A DNA stretch of 64,000 bases from Acanthornis magna (Eukaryota > Chordata > Aves > Passeriformes > Acanthizidae), in NCBI GenBank assembly GCA_036785705.1, contig JAWUZG010000018.1:8033501-8097500 (forward strand). Direction: 5' to 3'. The position numbers were made by a program, and so were the translations under genes. The notes below the pieces were generated by a model. The model was not told the origin of the DNA. It saw nothing but the letters and a program-made list of their open reading frames with translations, and ran no database searches. Shown piece after piece: positions 1-11,444 of the stretch (within the stretch, counting starts at the first letter, position 1; every line of letters starts with the position of its first letter).

Positions 1-3000
1 GTAAATCAAAGCTTCCAGGCTACTACTCAATTTAAATTCTCCTTCAAAGCCATGCCTAATTTGAATAGAAAAGGTTAATATCCCCTTTTTATGCAGAGAC
101 ACATTTTAATTCAACCAAGTTTTCATCACACAAGACAGTCCTAAGATTTCTACCTTAGACCATATCAAGTTATTTTTTAAAAAGAAAATGTCCTTATACT
201 TTTTTCCACAAAGAGATTCCTATCAGTATATTTTTTTTGTAAAGTTAGATCTATCATCTTTTATTCTGTTTCCACTTTGCTTTCCTCACTGAAAATCCTT
301 TATCTACGTTTCCTCCAGTAGCATGTATATTCCATGTGGCATCTACTAGGAATAAAATTTCTCTATTTTCTGGATTCTCGCTTTTTACAAAACTTATGTT
401 GCCATCTGACAAGCTGCACTTGGTCACGCTACAATATTTTTTTAGATCCAGGCATCTGAGGCAATGCAGGTTTCACAGACCTGTATAACATTCTATATGG
501 ACACTAATTCTCCTGCCATTGCCTTTCTTGTGCATTAATGCCTTAAGCATATGGATGTGCCAAAGATTCTTTTGTGTCAGTGCCACAGAGTTGGAAATTG
601 CAACAAAAGCTTTTTCCTTTTTTGTCCTGTCTTCTTCCATGATGAACACCTTCTGTTCTGACCAAAATTTCACCATTATAACTGCTTGGTGATAGTACTA
701 AACATTCATTGAAGAAACCTCTCTGGGGAAAAAGGCTATCAACAATTTTGTAGGCACAACACATGGTATTTGAATAGGGAGAAGAAAAAAGCAGGTATTT
801 CCTATCCTGAAGCTGTGGATAAGAGCAAATGCACTGAAACAATATTATACCTGATTCAGATTGTATGTGCAATTATATGCTAAAGAGGTAGCAAAGAGAA
901 TTTTCAGTTGATTTGATTTTTTAATGACCACATCTCTTTTCTCTACCTGCAGTAATCCAGTGGAGGTGTTCAGCATTATCAACTGAGCCACTTAGAATTC
1001 TGATTCAAACAATCCCAAGAGAATTAATTTTGTTTTCTATTGAGTTTGTTTTTCCTCTTTGTGTTCTTGCAGTAATATGGAAGAAAATATTGTAATGTGT
1101 GGGTGTTCTGTAGAGGCTTATTCATCTGCTTCAGTGAGTCTGCTCATTTTGCATCCAAGCATTCACTTGCTAAAATCAGCAGACCCTATCTTGTATACGT
1201 CTAGACCCCATCTTGTATACCAGCTGATATGAGAATAAACAGAAATTTAAACAGTTTGTATAAATTCTTAAAAAAATAATGAGAATAAATTATCATGAAT
1301 TCTAAACACAGAAACACATTTAGTAACTGACACTGACATGAATAGTTTCCTTTTTTGTGCTGAGAGATGTGATATTTGCAATAGAAGAATCTGTGTGTGT
1401 GTGCTGCTAGGGGGGACCAGAGGCCTCAGTAACTTTGGTCTTTTCCTCATGAAAGATAGTGTTAATTGAAGATCATGCTGGGATTATGAATACACCACCA
1501 AACATACTTCCTACTTGCAAATATAACATGCCTGGAGATGAACACCAACCAGAACCACATGAGGCTTCTATACTGACCCCTAGTACAGAAGAAAATTCCT
1601 CAGAGGAACTTACCATCCTAGGTTTTGGGTTACCTTCCTGCACTGACAGCTGATGTAAATGGTCACTCATTTGGAGACAACAAAGCTGTGATGGTTCCTC
1701 ATAGGAAGTGTCTCACCTGAAGTCTCATCTAGGTTCAACTTGGGAGAATTATGGTTTCTTTTAGAAATGGTGTGCAAAGGTAATAGCTTGATTTTCATCC
1801 TTTGTCATTCCACGTTTCAGAGCTAGTGTGCCTGCCACGCGATACCTACTTCATATTCAGCTTTGCTTTGCTCACGTGCTGGCTGTCAGCTGTGCTCATC
1901 CTGCAGTTTGGGGTCTCTGCATGTGGAGGCTCAGACTCACCCTCTGAACAGGTTCAGCAAATGATGATTGATGTGGCCACTAGCATAGCAAACACTGGTG
2001 GTGTCTTTTATAAGTCACTGAGTTTCTTGTAACCTATGTAATAATCCAACTGACTATCCACTTTTAAGGAAGATGTGTGCATGTTGTGGTCGTAAGAAAA
2101 AGCTGAGGCAGTTCAACTGCTGCTGACTTCAAACCTAGAAAGATATCTGTGAGAGGAAAGGGTAAAAGACAAAGATATTGTGCTGTTGGGCAAAGGGAAG
2201 CAGCTAGGGGCAAGGATTCCCTTGGGTGGTCTGACAGGGCCACACAGTCTCACCCATGGGTTAAAGTCCCTCCAAGCTTACAGGTCTTCCCACTGCACTC
2301 TACAACATTGTATACATTCATCCTTTTGCCAACATCAAAGGTAACTGGAAACAAAGACAGGGAACAGAAATAGCCTTATAGTTATTCTAAAATGTTCAGT
2401 TTGCAGCAGGTTGTATCAAGAGAAATTAAGATCAGAGAACTAAGGCAATTAAATGACACTTGCACAGCAGGTTGTTTCAGGTCTGTCTCTTTAAAATCTG
2501 CCTTTTGCTAGTGTGCTTTTTCATCAGTGGCCTATCCAGCACAGTGAGATTAAATGAGGATTTTGACCTGCTTCATCACTTCTGTAAACAAGCAGATTCA
2601 ATGGATTTCAGCCTGTTCGTTGCCATCTGGGGCTTGACCAAAGCCCAGTGAAAATCAATGGAAAGACTTCCATCAACTGTGGTGGATTTTGAAGTCTTCC
2701 TTTGAAACTTGGAATAATGATGACAGCGAGAAAGGAATACACTTCTGAGCATAAAAAGAATGGATCATACACCAATATTTTGTTTTGATTGGTTGATGAT
2801 TGACTTTTAAACACAGAATTGAATACATACCTCATGATGTTTCTGATGTTTCTGATTGTGTTATGAAGTGTCTTGGTAAATACTTGTTATAAAAAATTCG
2901 GAATATGAATTAAGCAAATTTAATATTGGTAAAATTGCATTACAAAGGAAAAGTGGAGCCATTTGCACTTCTGAATTTTAATTCTGCAAAAATATAGATA

Positions 3001-6000
3001 AAGGCATCAGCAATCCATGCAGGATTTAGTGTTATTAAATAGGTCAGTGATGTGTGTTGGGCTAGGGCTTTAAAGTTTTGTTGGTAGCTGAAGAGGTAGA
3101 TGGCATCTTGGGGCCATTCAGATTTTTTTTTTAAGCAGGACTCTTAGAAACTCCCAGTAATAACATGAAAACAGACTATTACTTTGCTTCTGGAATAAAA
3201 TGGCTGTTTAAAGCTACAAGTCTAAACTCAAGATCTTATGCAGAAGAATAGTTAATTTTAAGGGCTTAATAAATTTAATCAATTTTAACTTCAGGCCATG
3301 TTTTAGCAATAACAGCAGAATAAAATTCACTATTGTAATGTAGCAGCATAAGAAGTGTCTCCATTGGAATTTTACTCTGTTGGTTCCCTTTACGTTGAAT
3401 AGTTTCCAGAAGCTGAGATGGAGACTGTAATTCTCTTGAAAAAAAAGTCAATCTGCAGCTGCTAGGAAATGCATTCTGGTCTTGGAATTCTAACTTCCCT
3501 GACTAAATTCCCTGTTGAAAACCTCATTATTTTATGAAATTATTTACTGCAACTAAAAATTTCACTAGGGATGCCTGTTGAGACACTAAATTGACTTCAA
3601 AAAGCCAAATAAGATCATTAGGTGCATTCAAAACATCTGCATCCATTATCTCTTCAAAGTAAAGTAACTGACTTTTATTTAAAAATAGAAATCCTTTCTA
3701 CAACAATGCACTTTTTTCAGTGGTGATTACAAGACTAAACACGTGTAAAAAAAATACTCACAATACATAAATATCTAAGCTGTATTTCTCTATTTCCTTC
3801 CAATGTAGTTTGTAAAAGCTGCAAAAGAAATGAGGCTTATCAGTCCTCAAACAGAAGCCCCCATGTGTGTAATATTCTGCCAGCACAGCTCTTCTCCCAA
3901 TCTGAGTTGTTCTCTGAGCTGTCCAGACTGATGCCATCAAATCAGTCATAGGCAGCTGAGTGGTGAAGCCTAAGAGACTTCCCCAATTTCTCATGGAAGC
4001 TCCCACAGGTCGCCAGATATCTCCAGCCTTTTGAGATTGTCTACAGAACTGAAGAGGTTTAAAGCTCCCAAGGGAAGAGACTAACTTTAAGTATGTGGAG
4101 TTGAAAGTAGTTATACTAAAAAGGCTTATTTTTAATCCTCATCTCAAGTAATTTATTATCATCCTTCTCTTCTGGGCACATATAAAATAAAAATATCTAC
4201 AGATGTAGTGTGCGGGGAGCAAGTGTGACACTACTTATTAGGTCTTATTTCTGATAAACAGTAGAGATGATAACCTGGAATTTATAGTAGTCAGTGTGTT
4301 GTACCTGATGCTTACAAAGTTGTTTTCCAGATAGGTGAGCACCCAAGGTTTTTGAGACTTTATTTTGGAGCTGCCTGGTAATGTGATGCAACATTTCCTC
4401 TCACTATGCTTATGGCTATGTGAGAAGATCAAGGAATTTGGTGAGATTTCTTTTGTGATTGTACAGATATGAAACATTACCTCTTTGTTCCTTAATATTA
4501 GATTGGAGAGAGTGAATGATTAATGTAAAAGAGCAATGAGACTCTTTGAATGGAAATGAAATGGTATCTCACCACAAAGAGAGTTCAATAGACACTTGTG
4601 ACTCATCAAAGGGGTATTTAAAATGCATTTATTGCTAAAGCTGCCATAGCAGCAGGAAACTTAAAAACCAGATGTCTTAAGTATGGAAAATTTGTGACTC
4701 TGCAGCATTGTCTAAAATTGAGGTTGGCAGAAAAGATGGCAGAGATACTTTACAGCATCTACAGGCTCAGGAAAAGATGTAAGCCAGAAGCTATAAATTT
4801 TTTTATCTTCTCCTCTCTTTCTAAAATGAATTAAAGACAATTGATTAAGAAATTAAAAGATGCCCCTTAAATGTGATTTTGATCCAAAATGAGGCAGTTT
4901 TTATACCACATCATGTCTCAGGGTTGTATTGAATGGCTCATATTTTATAAAGCATATCTCATGCCATTCATGGTGCTCTGTGCTGACAGAGAAGCTCCAG
5001 TGCTTTGGGATGTTGAGCAGCAGAAAGAAAATGCTGTTCTCATGCTTGACTGAAACACATATACACTAATTCTAGAACCTTGACAACAATTAAAAAATTT
5101 CCTTCTACTAATTCTTCACTTCTTCAGGAATTAAAATCCATAGATGCAAAAGTAAAATATAAGCGATAATCATGACTTGGATTCCTGAGTTATTGGAGAA
5201 AAACAGAAACAAAAATAGCCCCCAACTCATATTTTGCCCTTCCTCATTATTCTAAAAAAAAAAAAAAAAGGCATGCATTGAGCAGTCTGGATTTGCATTA
5301 CTACTGAATATTTTCTTTAACATGAAACTAAGAACCTTTTAGAAAAAGTCACATAGTGAAATTCTTGTAAATAAAGGAATGTCACTTAAGACCTCCATAG
5401 CTTTAACAGGGTTTAACTATGTACAGATTTAACAGGGATAATCTTCTGCCTGTCTTTAATTTTCTCATAGATGACAAAACAAAACTTCACAGAATGGGTA
5501 GTGATCTGAAAAAAGTCTTGCAATAATTGCAATACCTAAAGAAGTCTAAGGCAATGAAATCTGAAAGGCCTGAAGATAGTATTAAGACATGCTAATAGTA
5601 TTTGGCTAAACACTATTTTTCTAATTTCTGTGTAAAATGCAAGACTCTATTTCAGATTTCTCCTGCAGTGTTGGTTTACAGGACACATCTTTACCACGAA
5701 CACATTTTACTGCTTGATGAAGACTGTTATTCTCTCCCCAGGTAGTTTCAAGTATTTTTTAGCTATGAGCCACAAAATAAGTGATGAGGGAGAACTGCTG
5801 ACTTGTAACTGGATGTGTTTTTTTTCTAACTGACTGAATATTAATTATTGCTTTTGCTCACTTCTTATCTCCTCCCCATTCTCCTTTAGGCAGCTGTAGG
5901 GTACACTGGAATCCTCACCAATGCCCACTGTTCCTTCCTGGGGGCTGCCTGGAGATGTGCTGGCTGACAGCCACAGTCCCCAGGCCCTTACCCCAGGGGC

Positions 6001-6450
6001 TTCTCTTAGCTGAGCCACCAGCAGGGAAGACAGCGCCAGAAGGGTCTCTAGCTCACCTTTGCTCTCTTTCTTGCAGGTAATCATTGCTTCAAAAAGGTGC
6101 CCAAGCTAGCCCCAAATTACTGACTGCTCACAGCCTGTCTGCTGAAAAGCCATGGCAGGAGTTGCACTCTCCAGTAGCTCAGAACCTTGGTCCAGTTTCT
6201 GCCCTGATCACACTCTCAGCCGGCTCTTCTCTTCTTCATCTTGACTTTTGTCCATAAACCTGATTCCCCAAAGGATCAAGGCTTATGTGATTGCACATCC
6301 CACAGCCTTCACCCCTATACTGAAATCTATTTCCCAAATCAAACCATTCTGTAAATCAGCTGAGGTCTACATGAGAGTGTTTCCTGGAAGTGTGTAAAAC
6401 CTGGCTGCTTTCTGGAGGAGCAACTAACTTAACCCAAGAAGCCGCACTGC
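1..6450. other. AT-rich intergenic stretch, no gene seen
   Basis: I see no convincing coding exon, RNA gene or CpG-rich promoter here. The open frames are short, lack domain-like composition and are not bounded by good splice signals. An uninterrupted run of 16 A lies at 5254-5269. GC content rises at about 5880-6110, which may be an old repeat remnant I cannot name. Confidence 0.6.
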
Positions 6451-6479
6451 ATTGCCTGCTAGCAGCCCATGCAAATGTG

Positions 6480-6960
6480 TTTTTCTTGGCGACAGGCAGC
6501 AGAGGCGCTGCCACGTAGCTCAGGAACGGGGGAGAGGCTCTGCCTGTGTGTGCGCTTTGGGGCGGAGAGGAGGCACTATCTGCGGGATGCTGAGGTCACC
6601 GACAAACCTAGTATTTCTAGTAGGTGGAAATACTAGAAATGCCGGGGCAAGAGAGGACAGAAAACCGAGAGGGACGTGTGTTTTCCTCTCGGCGAAGCTC
6701 GCAGTGCCGTTTCCCCGGGCAGCACGGGCCAGCCCGGCCGCAGCGGTGCCGGTCGCGCTGGGGCGGCGGAGCGCGGCGTTGGCCGCTGGAGGGCAGCAGA
6801 GAACCGCGAGCCGAGCGCTCGGGCCCCGCAGCGCCCGCGGGACCGCGGCTGCACGAACCGACACCGCCACGGAACAGCTCCGCCCGACTCTTCCCGGCGA
6901 TCCTACCGCCCGCCGGGCCAGCCCAGCAGCGGGAGGAAGAGATCTGCTCGTCAGCAGCAA
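6480..6960. promoter_or_regulatory. CpG island, gene unassigned
   Basis: The sequence changes abruptly from AT-rich DNA to a CpG-dense block of about 450 bp, densest at 6700-6920, then returns to AT-rich DNA. This is how a housekeeping-type promoter or unmethylated regulatory island looks in a bird genome. Long open frames run through it on both strands, as expected from GC-rich composition, and none resembles a known protein. It lies about 4 kb upstream of the ZNF518B island, so it could be an alternative ZNF518B promoter, the start of a non-coding transcript or a CTCF-bound boundary. I cannot tell which from sequence. Confidence 0.7.
6783..6796 (+). promoter_or_regulatory. CTCF-like binding site in CpG island
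   Basis: CCGCTGGAGGGCAG agrees with the CTCF core CCASYAGRKGGCA at 11 of 13 positions and is followed by CAG. Its setting in an unmethylated-type island makes occupancy plausible. Binding itself is inference. Confidence 0.45.
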
Positions 6961-7289
6961 CCTGTATCTAACGAGACCTCTAGAATGCTCATATGTTGTA
7001 CGCACTTTGCTCAGCCACTTGAAGAGGGAACGTGTCAAAGCATCAAGAGCAGCTGGAGAAATGCAAAGCAACAACTCAGCTTGTTCCTTCAGTTTCAAAG
7101 TCCAAGCGTGCAATATACGCGGCTGGGAAATTCAGAACTGAAACTTCTGCTCTTGCTATTTTAAATCCTGACTATTGTCATTGTGTGCACATTTTGGAAA
7201 ACAAAGATTGCGTTTCTCTTTTCTAAGTGCTCTGAACGCTTACAAAGTATATTTTCACCCTGGAAGCCAAAAGGCACCACCCAACATAG

Positions 7290-7437
7290 TTTAGTCTCAT
7301 TGGAGATCTTCATGAACCATCTGGATGCAATCCTGGGCAATGTACTCTAGGATGACCCTGCTTGAGCAGGGAAGTTGGACCAGACGACCCACTTGGTCCT
7401 TCCCAATCTCACCCATTCTTTGATTCTGTGATTCTGT
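7290..7437 (+). mobile_element. CR1 LINE 3' end fragment
   Basis: The stretch reads like the terminal part of a CR1 3'UTR in sense orientation. It has a GAGCAGG...GTTGGACCAGA block, then a CTTGGTCCTTCCCAAT-type block, and ends with the CR1 8-mer-like tail TTCTGTGATTCTG. It is 5'-truncated, the usual state of avian CR1 copies. Confidence 0.75.
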
Positions 7438-8535
7438 CTACCTGTGGTTCTCATGGATACACAAGCAACAACCAGCATTTCATGTCAGATAATCTTGTTG
7501 GAGGTTGGAAAGGAATGCAGGATTGCAACAGGACCAGCAGCGGCAACTGGTGAAGCCGTGGTTAATTCCTGATATGAGGGTATCCCGCAGGATGTGACAG
7601 GACCGGTTTCACAGACAGCAATGCTGCAAAGGACGCAGGAAGTTAAAGAGGCTTCTTGCTTGGATGCCGCTCCTGTTTGCCAATGAGCAGCATTGCTATC
7701 AGCTAACAAACCTTGGCATTACTAAGTGACGACCCCTCCTTCAGGACCCTCATCAAGAAAGCTCAGGAACACCTAACCAGCACTGATGGTGGCTGAGCCA
7801 CAGGACAAACTGAGAAGGAGCAAAATACCAGGCAAGAGCTGGGAATTCAGAGGTCACCAAAGATGGCTTGCAAATGGCAAACCAAAGGGGACAGATAAGG
7901 TGGAAACCGCAGGAGAATTACTCCCTCTCTGGTGTTCTAAGTCAGTTCAGGGCTGGAGCCTGAGTGAGAAAGAGGCGCTATGATCTGGTCTGATCGCATC
8001 CCACCCGTGTCTGCAAAGAAGAGAGAATTCATGTGACACAGAAGAGAAATTGAGTCGCTTTGAACTCAAGGTTAGAAAATGCAGGGAAGGGACTGAATTT
8101 TTGTAGCTGGAAAACACTGAGGAAGATGCAAATTGTCTCTCAAGCTTTCCATAACAAAGCTGTTTCTGGATGACATCGTTTAGTTTGGCCTTATTTAAAT
8201 ACTGAATAATCTATTCGCATTTGTTTCAGGAAATTGCCATTCTAACCTCAGAGCTGGCTAGCTAGAAACGAAGTGAAGAACTATCTAAGAAAGAAAGGTA
8301 GAAGTGCTTAATCTGAGTATCAGAAAACTGATTCAATTTTATTGATATAAAGTATATTTGTTGCAGTATGGACTCTTCCAGATACGGATAGATGAGGCAA
8401 AAAAACCTGTTGACTAGCAAACTATTTCTTGAATTAATTGTGTTAAACATTATAATTTAGTATTTTAGGAATGGTTCTAATTTGTCTGGTTTTGTAAAAA
8501 ATGATCTGCTGAGTGTAGTTAACTTTTATGAAACT
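7438..8535. other. Unassigned non-coding stretch
   Basis: The base composition is moderate and I see no gene or clear splice structure. Part of 7440-7980 has repeat-like texture, but I could not match it to a family. Confidence 0.4.
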
Positions 8536-8539
8536 TTGC

Positions 8540-9170
8540 AATAATTGGTGCTGACCAAGAGAGGTCAGGAAACAAAGTATAGAATTACAAGAGTAAATAT
8601 TTATTCAAGTGCATGAGGTGTCCCAGCCAAACTGGGTCACCCTGAATGTGGTTTTACACAGGGTTCTTATACCTTCAACCACTCTGGTACAACATGACTT
8701 GACTGATAACTAAGACCTACACTACTGATCTAATCCTAATAAAATTTTGCCAGGCAACTGCATTTCTGCAGCATTCTTCCCGCTTGTCTATCGATCCAGA
8801 TGTCCCTGGGGTCAGTTTTGCCAGATAACACTGGAAGGGTTTCAAAGACATATTAGAGTGGCTAGAATTCTGGCTTTATCTGGGCTGTCCATGGGCGTCC
8901 TTTATCTTTCGTGGACAGTTCTATGCTTCCAAGAAGCAAAGTCCTTATTTCCAGGGCTGGGCTGTCCTTTAGTCTGTTTTACTTGAGTATGAACAAACCC
9001 AAAGTCTCCAATAAAATTCCACTATCTTGTTCCATTTTACTGTATTATGTGAACTAATACATAGTAACAAAATGAATATATGCTCATATTACAAAGACTG
9101 TTATAACAGGGAAGTAAATGTTCATAACACTACATAATCACCTTTGCAGAATAGCTGACACCAATTAGTA
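8540..9170 (-). mobile_element. LTR-like element, probably a solo ERV LTR
   Basis: Read on the minus strand, the stretch holds the core of a retroviral LTR. A TATAAG box at about 8669-8674 is followed roughly 65-70 bases later by AATAAATAT at about 8599-8607, then a U5-like segment ending near ATTATTGCA. A similar AATTGGTG motif lies in inverted orientation at both borders (about 8543-8556 and 9153-9167), but I cannot prove these are the true termini. No retroviral reading frame is adjacent, so this would be a solo LTR. The family is not identified and the left and right limits are approximate. Confidence 0.45.
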
Positions 9171-9700
9171 ATTGTGAATTGTCCCTGGTGGCTTCCATGG
9201 GATCCACATACACAACTTCCAGCTGTAACTGCTCACAATTACAATGATCACTCATGATTTTTAGCCTTTTGTTATATCAATAGTCATCCTTTTTTTCAGA
9301 CGGAAGCTTACTTAGCTGTTCCTTATGTGAAAGTTGAGAGCAAAGTACCTTTGATCATCCTTTTTACCTTTCATTCAACCCTTTCCACTACTATTCTGTC
9401 TTTCCTGATCTGTGGGAACTCAGAAACTCAAAGAGCTTTTAAAATGTGTAAAATCATGAATTTACACAGCAGCATTACACTGCTTTGTTCTCTGCTCTTT
9501 TTCAAATCTCAGCATATGGTTTATTTTTATGAACTCGATTAAGCACTGAAGTGAGATTTTCACAGAAACTTTTCCTAAGGCCAAGATTTTGCTCCTTTTG
9601 CACAGTACTGGTCAGCTTAGAGTTGATGATTTTTTTTTTTTTATTTGAAGTCAGGGTGTTTTTCCTCACTGTGCATCACTTTTATCTATCCAAAATCTAA
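9171..9700. other. Unassigned non-coding stretch
   Basis: AT-rich sequence with a run of T near 9630. I see no gene, island or recognisable repeat. Confidence 0.4.
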
Positions 9701-9704
9701 TCTG

Positions 9705-10350
9705 CCCTTTTACTGTCTAGTTATTCAGCTGCATAATGTCCCTCTGCAAATCTTTAGTGGGCTTTTGTCCTTACATCCCTGAATAGCTTGGTATGATCAG
9801 AAGGCTGTCACCTGAGTCCCTTTTCAAGTCACTTGTATGTTGAGCAGGTCCAAACAGAGATTGATAGAGCAGTGCACCTGTCATCTCTATGCTACAAGGA
9901 ACACACATTCACTCCATCTTTAACCAGCTATTCATGCCAAGGCATTTGGTCTTATGCCATTACTGTTTAGTTTTTTTTTTGACAGTCTTTGTCAAAAGCC
10001 TTCTAGAAGTCCCAACAGGCTCTATCAGCCAGAAGATCTTCTTCACAAGTTTAAAAATATTCAGTAAACTGCAGTGTTCCAAACTGCCATTAAGAGTGCT
10101 TTCTTACACTGCTAATCAAAAGATGTAACAGACTCTTGAGGGCAACATCTCATTTTGGAATGAAAAAAATCATAGTTAAGAGAATTATTTTCCCCCAGAC
10201 TTCCCTTCTATAGCTTTTCCTTTTCTTGTGACTGGAAGAGCCTATCTCAAAATCCAAGATCCGTGAAGATGTGTGTCCATGCCTAGACAAGACCAAGCAC
10301 TCTCAAATCATTCCAGTAGAGAAGATTGGAAAATGTAACTTACTCTTACT
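9705..10350 (-). mobile_element. Old CR1/L3-like LINE fragment
   Basis: The plus-strand text at 9968-10130 contains GTCTTTGTCAAAAGCCTTCT and surroundings typical of the complement of the reverse-transcriptase region of ancient amniote CR1/L3 elements. The flanks from about 9720 show the same diverged pattern. The copy is badly decayed, with no open frame, and its limits are approximate. Confidence 0.45.
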
Positions 10351-10780
10351 GGTTTCAGTTATCACACAGAATCCATGCTAACAGAACAATCAACAACACA
10401 GCTCAACTTTGAAGACATGTACCAAAAAGCTTCATTTCAAAGACCTCATCTTGCAAGATTTCAGGCCCTGTGTTAGATATGGTTTGCTTTTTAAGTGGAG
10501 TGATTTGACATTGCATTGACATCAAAGGTACTTTTAAGAGGGCAAGATGCAGTCAGTTAAACCCTCTTTTTCTCCCTTCAAATTTGGCCAAGAACACCTT
10601 ATTTCAAAAGAAATCTGGATTTCATAGGAAGGATTTGAAAATACGCAACTACTCTGCCATTGTAGTACTTCATTGAGTGATGCCCTGAAATGCGTGCCCA
10701 CACCATACCCCGATAAGACACAACGCAATCGGAAGGGACGTAGAGATGTTATTGGCAACAACAGCGCATCCTTCGGCCTG
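10351..10780. other. Non-coding flank upstream of the ZNF518B island
   Basis: AT-rich sequence leading into the CpG island. I see no gene and no TATA box placed convincingly before the island. Confidence 0.4.
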
Positions 10781-10906
10781 CTGTGGCACAGAGCGGAGGG
10801 ACGGCCGGCGGGCACCAGCCCGAGGCCGCAGCTCCTCGCCCGGCGCACCAGGGCTCTCTGTCCGCGCTGTCCTTGCCGCAGCCCGGCCCGCGGGCGGTGC
10901 GGGGCC

Positions 10907-10938
10907 GCAGGCTGCCGGGCCCGCAGGCTGCCGGGCCC
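10907..10938 (+). repeat. Direct duplication of a 16-mer in the CpG island
   Basis: GCAGGCTGCCGGGCCC occurs twice in immediate succession (10907-10922 and 10923-10938), followed by a partial third GC-rich unit. Confidence 0.85.
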
Positions 10939-10999
10939 GCGGGCAGGTGCCGGGCTCAGTAGAGCTCTACGCGGCGGCGGGCGGGGCGCGCTGAGGTCA

Positions 11000-11226
11000 G
11001 TTCCGCCGGCGCGCCGGGCGGGGGCCGGGCCGGGCCGGCGGCGGGGGGCTCGCCCGCCCTCCCTGCCGGGGTAAGTGCCGCAGGGCGGGGCGGCAGCGGC
11101 TGCGCGGGACGCGGGGCGGCGCTGCGCTTCTCGTGTGTCCGGAGACAACGACAACGGCAGCGGCGGCGGCGCCAGCCCCGAGGGAGGCAGCGCTTCCTTC
11201 ATCGCCCTCGTCCCGCTCCGAGCCAG
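11000..11226 (+). other. ZNF518B: Probable non-coding first exon of ZNF518B
   Basis: The exon would end at the donor CCAG|GTAAGG (exon end 11226, GT at 11227-11228), which fits the vertebrate donor consensus very well and lies inside the CpG island. Its 5' limit is a guess because no initiator or TATA element decides it. It contains no conserved reading frame, in keeping with the ZNF518B start codon lying in the large downstream exon. A second possible donor, GG|GTTAGT near 11674, is weaker. Confidence 0.5.
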
Positions 11227-11250
11227 GTAAGGCCCCGGGCCCGCGGCTCC

Positions 11251-11282
11251 CGCCCTGCCCGCCCTGCCCGCCCTGCCCGCCC
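11251..11282 (+). repeat. 9-bp GC-rich tandem repeat
   Basis: The unit CGCCCTGCC is repeated a little over three times just downstream of the putative exon 1 donor. Confidence 0.85.
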
Positions 11283-11324
11283 GCGCGGGGCCGCGGGGCC
11301 GGGGCGGGCGCGGCGCGGCGGTGC

Positions 11325-11337
11325 TGCCCCCTGCGGG
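11325..11337 (-). promoter_or_regulatory. CTCF-like binding site in ZNF518B island
   Basis: On the minus strand CCCGCAGGGGGCA matches 12 of 13 positions of the CTCF core CCASYAGRKGGCA. It lies about 100 bp past the putative exon 1 donor. It points toward the plus-oriented site at 6783, so the pair is convergent. Occupancy is inference. Confidence 0.55.
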
Positions 11338-11403
11338 CCGGCGGCGGCACTGCGCGGCGGCGGGCGGAGGTTGCGCGGCCCGCGCAGCGCAGCGCCCTCC
11401 CCG

Positions 11404-11444
11404 CAGCGCAGAGCAGCGCAGAGCAGAGCAGAGCAGAGCAGCGC
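11404..11444 (+). repeat. GCAGA/GCAGC short tandem repeat
   Basis: Seven or so tandem copies of a 5-bp unit, GCAGA or GCAGC, near the downstream edge of the CpG island. Confidence 0.8.

Noticed and set aside
6452..7164. Open frames of 115-229 codons in the orphan CpG island, both strands
   Set aside because: They overlap in several frames, are dominated by Ala/Arg/Pro from GC-rich DNA, and match no family or splice pattern.
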